DNA from: an uncultured Collinsella sp.
Lineage (GTDB): Bacteria; Actinomycetota; Coriobacteriia; Coriobacteriales; Coriobacteriaceae
Direction of reading: 5' to 3'
Assembly (NCBI GenBank): GCA_902496115.1
Contig: CABUZK010000023.1
Coordinates: forward strand, 1-27,227
DNA: 27,227 nucleotides
In this document: one piece after another, positions 22,566-27,227 of the stretch
How positions within the stretch are numbered: the stretch's first letter is position 1
How the letters are laid out: each line of letters begins with the position of its first letter
Program-made: the position numbers and the translations under genes
Notes under the pieces: model-generated
What the model was told of the DNA's origin: nothing
What the model saw: the letters and a program-made list of their open reading frames with translations, nothing else
The model's database searches: none

Positions 22566-24023
22566 ATGAGCGATAGCCAGAACATGTCCGATGAGGTACG
22601 CGCCCGCCTGCGCGCCATTCCTTCCGTCAACGAGCTGCTTGCCGAGTGGCCGGTTGTGAAGGCGGCGGGGGAGACCTGCGACGCGGTGGTCCATGCTGCC
22701 GTGACGGCCGAGCTCGACGAGGAGCGCGCTGCGATTCGTGCCGGTGCCGCCCCGCGTTCCAAGCGTGACCTAGCCTCGGCCATCGAGTGGCGTGCGCATC
22801 GCTCTGCGCTGCCGAGCCTGCGCCCTGCCGTCAACGCTACGGGCGTGGTCATCCATACCAACTTGGGCCGCGCCCCGCTCGCGGAGTCGGTCGCCAAGGC
22901 CGTGGCCGAGGTCGCGCGCGGGTACAGCACGCTCGAGTACAGTGTGGACACTTGTTCGCGCGGGTCGCGCAAGGAGCACGCCGCGCAGCTGATCCGCTCG
23001 CTCACCGGTGCCGAGGACGCGCTCGTGGTCAACAACAACGCCGCCGCGGTACTGCTGGTGCTGGCGACCCATGCCGCAGGCAAGGAGGTTATCGTCAGCC
23101 GCGGCGAGCTTGTCGAGATCGGCGGCAGCTTCCGCATCCCCGATGTCATGGCGGCTTCGGGCGCCAAACTCGTCGAGGTCGGCGCCACCAACCGCACGCA
23201 TTTGGACGACTATGAGCGCGCCATCACGCCCGATACGGCGATGATCCTCAAGGTCCATCCTTCCAACTATCGCATCGAGGGTTTTCACGAGGAGGTGGGC
23301 TCTCGGGAGCTTGCCGCTCTGGCCCACAAGCATGGCCTGCTGTTCTACGAGGACCAGGGGTCGGGCGCGCTGTTGCCCGACGACATCCTGGTGCGCGGCG
23401 GCGAGGAGCCCACGCCGGCTTCGGTCGCGGCGGGGCTCGATATCGTGTCGTGCTCGGGCGATAAACTGCTCGGTGCCGCACAAGCGGGCATTATCATGGG
23501 CCGTCGCAATCTGCTCCAGGCCTGTGGGTCACATCCGCTTATGCGCGCCCTGCGCCCGGGCAAGCTCGCGCTGACGGCGCTCGAGGCCACGCTGCGTATC
23601 TACATGGACGGCGCCGATGTTGCCCATCGCGATATTCCGGTGCTCAGCATGCTCACGCTTCCGCAGGCTCATCTGGAGCGTCGCGCACGTAAGTTGCGCG
23701 ATCGTATGGTCGCCGGGCTCGATAAGGCCGGTTGCCCGTGCGCCGTTCAGGTGGAGATCGTCGAGGAATCGTCGACCCCCGGTGGCGGCTCGCTGCCTAC
23801 CGTGGAGCTGCCCACCATGTGCGTTGCCGTGCGCCTCGTCGATGAGCGTCTTTCCGTTGACGCACTCAAGCGCTCGCTCGTCCAAGATTTCGACACGCCG
23901 GTCGTCACGCGCGCCTCGCACGATCGCGTCCTGTTTGACGTGCGCACGCTCGTGGGCGACCGCGATATCGAGACGGCGGCGTCGACGCTTACCGCATGCG
24001 TTGCCAAGGCGGTGCGCCGATGA
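22566..24023 (+). CDS. selA: L-seryl-tRNA(Sec) selenium transferase SelA
   Basis: A 485-residue PLP enzyme converting Ser-tRNA(Sec) to Sec-tRNA(Sec) with selenophosphate. Family features include the N-terminal RLRAIPSVNELL, INTNLGRAPL-like VIHTNLGRAPL, and SCSGDKLLGAAQAGIIMG with the PLP lysine K300 (K295 in E. coli). The decamer-forming N-terminal domain is present. ATG 22566 follows GAAAGG. It overlaps selB by 4 nt (ATGA), so both are translated together. The essential client in this window is fdhF. selD, which makes selenophosphate, is not in the window. Confidence 0.96.
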   Translation: MSDSQNMSDEVRARLRAIPSVNELLAEWPVVKAAGETCDAVVHAAVTAELDEERAAIRAGAAPRSKRDLASAIEWRAHRSALPSLRPAVNATGVVIHTNLGRAPLAESVAKAVAEVARGYSTLEYSVDTCSRGSRKEHAAQLIRSLTGAEDALVVNNNAAAVLLVLATHAAGKEVIVSRGELVEIGGSFRIPDVMAASGAKLVEVGATNRTHLDDYERAITPDTAMILKVHPSNYRIEGFHEEVGSRELAALAHKHGLLFYEDQGSGALLPDDILVRGGEEPTPASVAAGLDIVSCSGDKLLGAAQAGIIMGRRNLLQACGSHPLMRALRPGKLALTALEATLRIYMDGADVAHRDIPVLSMLTLPQAHLERRARKLRDRMVAGLDKAGCPCAVQVEIVEESSTPGGGSLPTVELPTMCVAVRLVDERLSVDALKRSLVQDFDTPVVTRASHDRVLFDVRTLVGDRDIETAASTLTACVAKAVRR

Positions 24024-25987
24024 GTGAGGCCGAAGCGTTGGTGGAATGCCCCGTTATCGTTGGCACGGCGGGCCACGTTGACCACGGTAAGTCGGCGCTG
24101 ATCGAGGCGCTGACCGGCAAGAATCGCGATCGCCTGGAGGTCGAGCGTCGTCGCGGCATGACGGTGGAGTTGGGTTTTGGCGAGCTGGCACTGCCGAGCG
24201 GCAAGATCGTCGGCCTGGTCGACGTGCCGGGGCATGCGCATTACTTGCGCGCCATGGTGCAGGGTGCGACAGGCATCGACGTTGCCGTGCTGGTGGTCTC
24301 TGCCGTTGAGGGTGTAATGCCGCAGACGCGCGAGCACGTGCACGTGCTGGAGCTGCTGGGCGTCACGCATATGGTGGTGGCGCTGACGATGTGTGACCTG
24401 GCCGATGCCGAGATGGCCGAGCTTGCCGAGCTCGATGTCTATGACTTTTTGTCGGGTACCGTGTTTGCGGGCGCGCCGATTGTGCCCGTGTCGTCTAAGA
24501 CGGGCGAGGGGATCGACGGGCTGCTTGCGGTGCTCGACGAGCGGGTAAGTGCCTGCTTAGATGCCTGCCGCGACCGTGCCGAGCGCACCGATGTCGCGCC
24601 GCGCCTGCCGATTGACCGCTGCTTTACGATTAAGGGCGTCGGTACTGTCGTAACGGGAACGCTGCACGATGCGCCGGTTACGGTGGGCGACGAGCTGATG
24701 GCCTTGCCGTCGCGTACGGTCTGTCGCGTGCGCGGGATTCAGGTGCATGGCGATACGCCGCGCGCGCTGCCTGGTCAGCGTGTGGCGCTCAACCTAGTTG
24801 GTGACGGTGCCGCGGCGCTTGACCGTGGCGAGATGCTGGGCGTTGCGGACCGCTTTGGCCAGACGTTGCGCTTTATGATGACGTTCATCTACCTCGGCCG
24901 CGAGGGCGCCAAGCCGCGCGTGCTCGAGTCGGGCGCGCGTGTGCATGTGATGGCCGGCACGGCCGAGGTCGTCGGCCGCATCATGCTATTGGAGGGCGAG
25001 GCCCCCATGGCGGTGGGCGAGACCCGTACCGTGCAAGTGCGCTTGGAGGAGCCGCTGCCGCTACGTGCCGGAGACCATGCCGTGGTGCTGTCGTATTCGC
25101 CCGTTATGCTCATCGGCGGCGGGCGCGTGCTGCTTTCGCGCTGCCGTCGCTCGCGCGAGCTTTCGGCGGGGGAGCGCACGCTGCTTGCAGCGCTCGAGTC
25201 CGGCGATATCGCGGGCGGTGTGGGCGCATGGCTGGCGCTGCAGACGCTGCCGGTTACGACGGTTGATGTTGCCGAGGCTTTGGATCTTGGTGTCGACGAG
25301 GTCGATGCCGCACTGCGCGGGTTGGTGTCGCAGGGCCCCGTTCGCAAGCTTGCCGTGGGTGATGCTGACCTCATGGCGGATGCCATGGTGCTCGACGCCG
25401 CGATGGATGCACTGGCGGCGACCCTGTCAGCCATGCATACGGCGTCTCCCAAGGAGACGGGCTTTACGCCCGGCGCCGTTGCCCATGCTGCGTGGCCTGC
25501 CGCTGACGATACAGTTGCCGCGGCTCTGATTGCCGAGGGCTGCTCGCGTGGCGTGTGTGCCTCCGAGGGCGCCGAGGTGTTTGACCCGCACTCCGCTGCC
25601 GCCGCGGCGCGTGTGGTGCGCGAGGCCTGCGAACGTATCGTTGCCTTGCTAGACGAAGCCGGCCTCGATGCACCGACATTGCCCGAGGTGGGCGAGCAGT
25701 TGCAGCTCGATCGCGACACCATGTCGCGTGCCCTGCGCGAGCTTTCGCTCAACCGCTCGATCGTTAAGGTCGAGCGCGACGTTGCCCTGTCTGCCGCCGC
25801 CGAGGCCCATGCGCGTGAGCTCGTCGCCGCCGCCATTGAGGCAGCCGGCGGAGCTGCCACCACGAGCGTGCTGCGCGAGGCCCTGGGTGTGTCGCGCAAA
25901 CGTGCCATCAACATCTTGGAGCACCTAGATGCCGTGCGCTTTACGGTGCTCGACAAGGATGCCGGCGGCCTGAGGTCCCTGCGCTAG
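24020..25987 (+). CDS. selB: Selenocysteine-specific elongation factor SelB
   Basis: A 655-residue GTPase (E. coli 614) delivering Sec-tRNA(Sec) to UGA codons next to a SECIS. G1 GTAGHVDHGKS (K24), G2 RRGMT, G3 DVPGH and G5 SSKTG are normal. The G4 motif, usually [N/T]KxD, reads T123-M-C-D126, so the guanine-stacking lysine is missing. EF-Tu-like domains II and III follow (GVGTVVTGTLHDAPVTVGD). The C-terminal winged-helix repeats bind the SECIS; the last one contains SRKRAINILEHLDAVRFT. ATG 24020 overlaps the selA stop. The gene ends 25 nt before inverted-repeat copy 3. Confidence 0.96.
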   Translation: MSEAEALVECPVIVGTAGHVDHGKSALIEALTGKNRDRLEVERRRGMTVELGFGELALPSGKIVGLVDVPGHAHYLRAMVQGATGIDVAVLVVSAVEGVMPQTREHVHVLELLGVTHMVVALTMCDLADAEMAELAELDVYDFLSGTVFAGAPIVPVSSKTGEGIDGLLAVLDERVSACLDACRDRAERTDVAPRLPIDRCFTIKGVGTVVTGTLHDAPVTVGDELMALPSRTVCRVRGIQVHGDTPRALPGQRVALNLVGDGAAALDRGEMLGVADRFGQTLRFMMTFIYLGREGAKPRVLESGARVHVMAGTAEVVGRIMLLEGEAPMAVGETRTVQVRLEEPLPLRAGDHAVVLSYSPVMLIGGGRVLLSRCRRSRELSAGERTLLAALESGDIAGGVGAWLALQTLPVTTVDVAEALDLGVDEVDAALRGLVSQGPVRKLAVGDADLMADAMVLDAAMDALAATLSAMHTASPKETGFTPGAVAHAAWPAADDTVAAALIAEGCSRGVCASEGAEVFDPHSAAAAARVVREACERIVALLDEAGLDAPTLPEVGEQLQLDRDTMSRALRELSLNRSIVKVERDVALSAAAEAHARELVAAAIEAAGGAATTSVLREALGVSRKRAINILEHLDAVRFTVLDKDAGGLRSLR

Positions 25988-26012
25988 GCCGGTCACTCGC
26001 TCCCGCCTCCTC

Positions 26013-26079
26013 AGTTGCGGTGAAATAGTTCCTATTTGTAGGCTTTGGCAGCAAATACAGGAACTATTCCACCGCAACT
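26013..26079. repeat. Long inverted repeat, copy 3 of 3
   Basis: Arms at 26013-26033 and 26059-26079 pair at 20 of 21 positions. The outer 15 bases AGTTGCGGTGAAATA are shared with copies 1 and 2, but the inner arm reads GTTCCT where they have CGGACT; the opposite arm has changed to match. The centre contains ATTTG/CAAAT. It lies between selB and the tRNA-Sec promoter and may end selAB transcripts. Confidence 0.88.
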
Positions 26080-26093
26080 TCTTGTTCGTCTTT

Positions 26094-26124
26094 TTGGGAT
26101 GGAGCCGTTTCGGTTTGGTAAAAT
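26094..26124 (+). promoter_or_regulatory. Candidate promoter of the tRNA-Sec gene
   Basis: An extended -10, TGG-TAAAAT (TAAAAT at 26119-26124), lies 13 nt before the tRNA. The best -35 is TTGGGA (26094-26099) with a long 19-nt spacer, so recognition may rest on the extended -10. Confidence 0.5.
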
Positions 26125-26136
26125 ACCGCCGCACTT

Positions 26137-26233
26137 GGGAACGGATGGGCTCCGGTGGGCTCCGCGGTCCTCAAAACCGTTGCGAGGCGTGCAAAACGTC
26201 TTGGATGTGTTCGATTCACATACGTTCCCGCCA
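26137..26233 (+). tRNA. selC: tRNA-Sec, anticodon TCA (selC)
   Basis: A 97-nt RNA with selenocysteine-tRNA architecture: acceptor GGGAACG (26137-26143) / CGTTCCC (26223-26229), an eighth G-A apposition, discriminator G and CCA (26231-26233). The D arm is long, with GGGCTC-CGGT-GGGCTC giving 6 bp (two G-U pairs) and a 4-nt loop. The anticodon arm GCGGT-CCTCAAA-ACCGT gives TCA at 26171-26173. A long variable arm pairs GAGGCGT with ACGTCTT around GCAAA. The T arm is ATGTG-TTCGATT-CACAT. Position 33 is C instead of U. It reads the UGA in fdhF. It is easily missed by gene finders because of its size. Confidence 0.93.
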
Positions 26234-26243
26234 TACGCTACCA

Positions 26244-26297
26244 GCGCTTTTGTGCTCGCGGTCTTGCTGCGTGCCGCAAAGGCGCTGTTTTGTTTTT
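26244..26297 (+). terminator. Intrinsic terminator of the tRNA-Sec gene
   Basis: GCGCTTTTG (26244-26252) pairs with CAAAGGCGC (26277-26285) with one T-G wobble, closing a 24-nt loop that has inner complementarity (GCGG/CCGC). TGTTTTGTTTTT follows. It begins 11 nt after the tRNA CCA end. Confidence 0.65.
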
Positions 26298-26387
26298 GCA
26301 CGAGCTTTTCGTAGCGCTGCTATTTCGGTGGCTGTATTTAGCTTCGTGCACCGGGTTTCGAGCATGCCGATGGAGGTGTTTTGCCGT

Positions 26388-27020
26388 ATGACTACCGTAA
26401 GACGTGCCGATCTTTCTTGTGTCGTCCAAGCGGGTGGGCTGTCCTCGCGCATGGGCTGTGATAAGGCTCGCATGGCGTTTTGCGGCGAGCCGCTCATCGA
26501 ACGCGTGCTGGGTCGGCTGGCGCCAGTTGCCGGCGAGTTGGTCGTGACGACTTCGCGTCCCAGCGAGCTTGCCTACCTTGAGGAGCGCGCGTTTGGCGGC
26601 CTGGTGCCGCGAATAGTGTCGGACCTTGAAGGGCCGGCAGGCGCCATGCGCGGCATCGCGAGTTCGCTGACTGCGGCTCGGCTGCCTCTCGTTGCTATCG
26701 TCGCCTGTGATATGCCGTTTGTCTCTTCGGAGCTAATCGGTGCCCTTGCTGGCTGTGTTGAGGCCGAGGCGCTCGACGTGTGCGTGCCGCGCGAGGAGCG
26801 GGGAATTGAGCCGCTTTGCGCCGTCTGGCGCCGTGACGCGTGTGCGCCGGTTGCCCAAGAGCTGCTCTCCTGCGACCGACAGCGCATTCGCTGCCTGATC
26901 AATCGCGTTCAGGCCGGTTATATGGATGAGCCGCAGATCGTTAAGGCCGCGGGCTCGACGCTCTGCTTCGAGAACGTCAATACGCCCGAGGAGTTTGCGG
27001 CGGCCGAGTTACTCGCCTAG
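26388..27020 (+). CDS. mobA: Molybdenum cofactor guanylyltransferase MobA
   Basis: A 210-residue nucleotidyltransferase that adds GMP to Mo-molybdopterin to make the (bis-)MGD cofactor needed by FdhF and the enzyme at 20396. The GTP-binding signature VVQAGGLSSRMGCDKARMAF is the MobA consensus with V-Q for the usual L-A, and ACDMPFVS supplies the Mg-binding Asp. EPLCAVWRRDA and FENVNTPEEF near the C-terminus also fit. ATG 26388 is chosen because GGAGGTG precedes it by 9 nt; an in-frame ATG at 26364 would add eight residues. It lies downstream of the tRNA-Sec terminator and 15 nt before the next gene, probably its operon partner. Confidence 0.92.
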   Translation: MTTVRRADLSCVVQAGGLSSRMGCDKARMAFCGEPLIERVLGRLAPVAGELVVTTSRPSELAYLEERAFGGLVPRIVSDLEGPAGAMRGIASSLTAARLPLVAIVACDMPFVSSELIGALAGCVEAEALDVCVPREERGIEPLCAVWRRDACAPVAQELLSCDRQRIRCLINRVQAGYMDEPQIVKAAGSTLCFENVNTPEEFAAAELLA

Positions 27021-27035
27021 ACGATTGGAGTTGCC

Positions 27036-27227
27036 ATGTCTCACGATATTTGTCCCGACACGGGAGAACCTTGCACTTGCAACGGGTCCGAACCCTGTAC
27101 CTGCGGTTGCGGTGGCTGTGGACATACTGCGGAAGAGGAAGCGGCCGCCGCGGCGTATCGCGATGCACACCGCGAAGGCCCGTCCGGTGATGCTCTCGAC
27201 CATGAACGCAAGATCATCGTTTCGTTC
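27036..27227 (+). CDS. Cys-rich small protein, N-terminus only, unrecognised
   Basis: The first 64 residues of a gene that runs off the right edge. ATG 27036 has GGAG 7 nt upstream and follows mobA by 15 nt. The N-terminus is very cysteine-rich: an EPCTC motif occurs twice, followed by GCGGCGH, giving nine Cys in the first 40 residues. Then comes an Ala/Glu-rich helix (AEEEAAAAAYRDAHRE), and the visible end HERKIIVSF resembles the first beta strand of DUF3343 'putative Se/S carrier' proteins. That last assignment is tentative because only a few residues are visible. A metal- or selenium-binding role beside mobA and the sel genes is plausible but unproven. Confidence 0.65.
   Translation, partial: MSHDICPDTGEPCTCNGSEPCTCGCGGCGHTAEEEAAAAAYRDAHREGPSGDALDHERKIIVSF

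Noticed and set aside
26082..26387. N-terminal extension of MobA reaching back to 26082
   Set aside because: The extension would run through the tRNA-Sec gene and its terminator; a good ribosome site places the start at 26388, where family similarity begins.

Overview
The window reads as the chromosome of a GC-rich, strictly anaerobic gut actinobacterium of the class Coriobacteriia; Collinsella is the best guess. This is an inference from base composition, codon use and protein flavour, because no taxonomic marker gene is present. The dominant feature is a complete formate metabolism island on the + strand. It contains a selenocysteine formate dehydrogenase, a Hyf-type (FHL-2) formate hydrogenlyase with its maturation factors, a formate channel, a second molybdopterin enzyme, the genes that insert selenocysteine (selA, selB and a tRNA-Sec gene), and the molybdenum-cofactor nucleotidyltransferase MobA.

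Layout. 1-508: 3' end of a NifS-like cysteine desulfurase, followed by a terminator. 586-1944: a BrnQ branched-chain amino acid carrier. 1956-2239: a compact tRNA operon with promoter, tRNA-Pro(TGG), tRNA-Gly(TCC) and terminator. 2273-3620: two copies of a long inverted repeat bracketing an AbiEi-like/DUF559-like protein gene. 3637-4526 (- strand): a RelB/DinJ-like antitoxin with a PIN-domain toxin and an operator-like promoter. 4527-4856: a long non-coding leader. 4857-20273: hydN, fdhF, hyfA-hyfI, hycH, hycI and a focA-type gene, tightly spaced and closed by a strong terminator at 20296-20331. 20396-22513: an orphan DMSO-reductase-family enzyme. 22566-25987: selA and selB, overlapping by ATGA. 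26013-26079: a third copy of the inverted repeat. 26137-26233: tRNA-Sec(TCA) with its own promoter and terminator. 26388-27020: mobA. 27036-27227: start of a Cys-rich small protein cut by the window end.

How it works together. FocA moves formate across the membrane. FdhF (Sec140, bis-MGD, one 4Fe-4S) oxidises it to CO2, and HydN/HyfA-type ferredoxin subunits pass electrons to HyfH, HyfI and the NiFe subunit HyfG, which makes H2. Three antiporter-like membrane subunits (HyfB, HyfD, HyfF) with HyfC and HyfE suggest an ion-translocating, energy-conserving version. HycI trims HyfG and HycH assists maturation. The UGA codon in fdhF is read through by SelA/SelB/tRNA-Sec encoded 17-20 kb downstream, and MobA completes the cofactor. 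selD, the hyp genes and an FhlA-type regulator are not in the window.

The least explained elements are the inverted-repeat family with changing but paired inner arms, a tRNA-Sec with C33, a SelB whose G4 GTPase motif lacks its lysine, the orphan molybdoenzyme, and the Cys-rich protein at the right edge.
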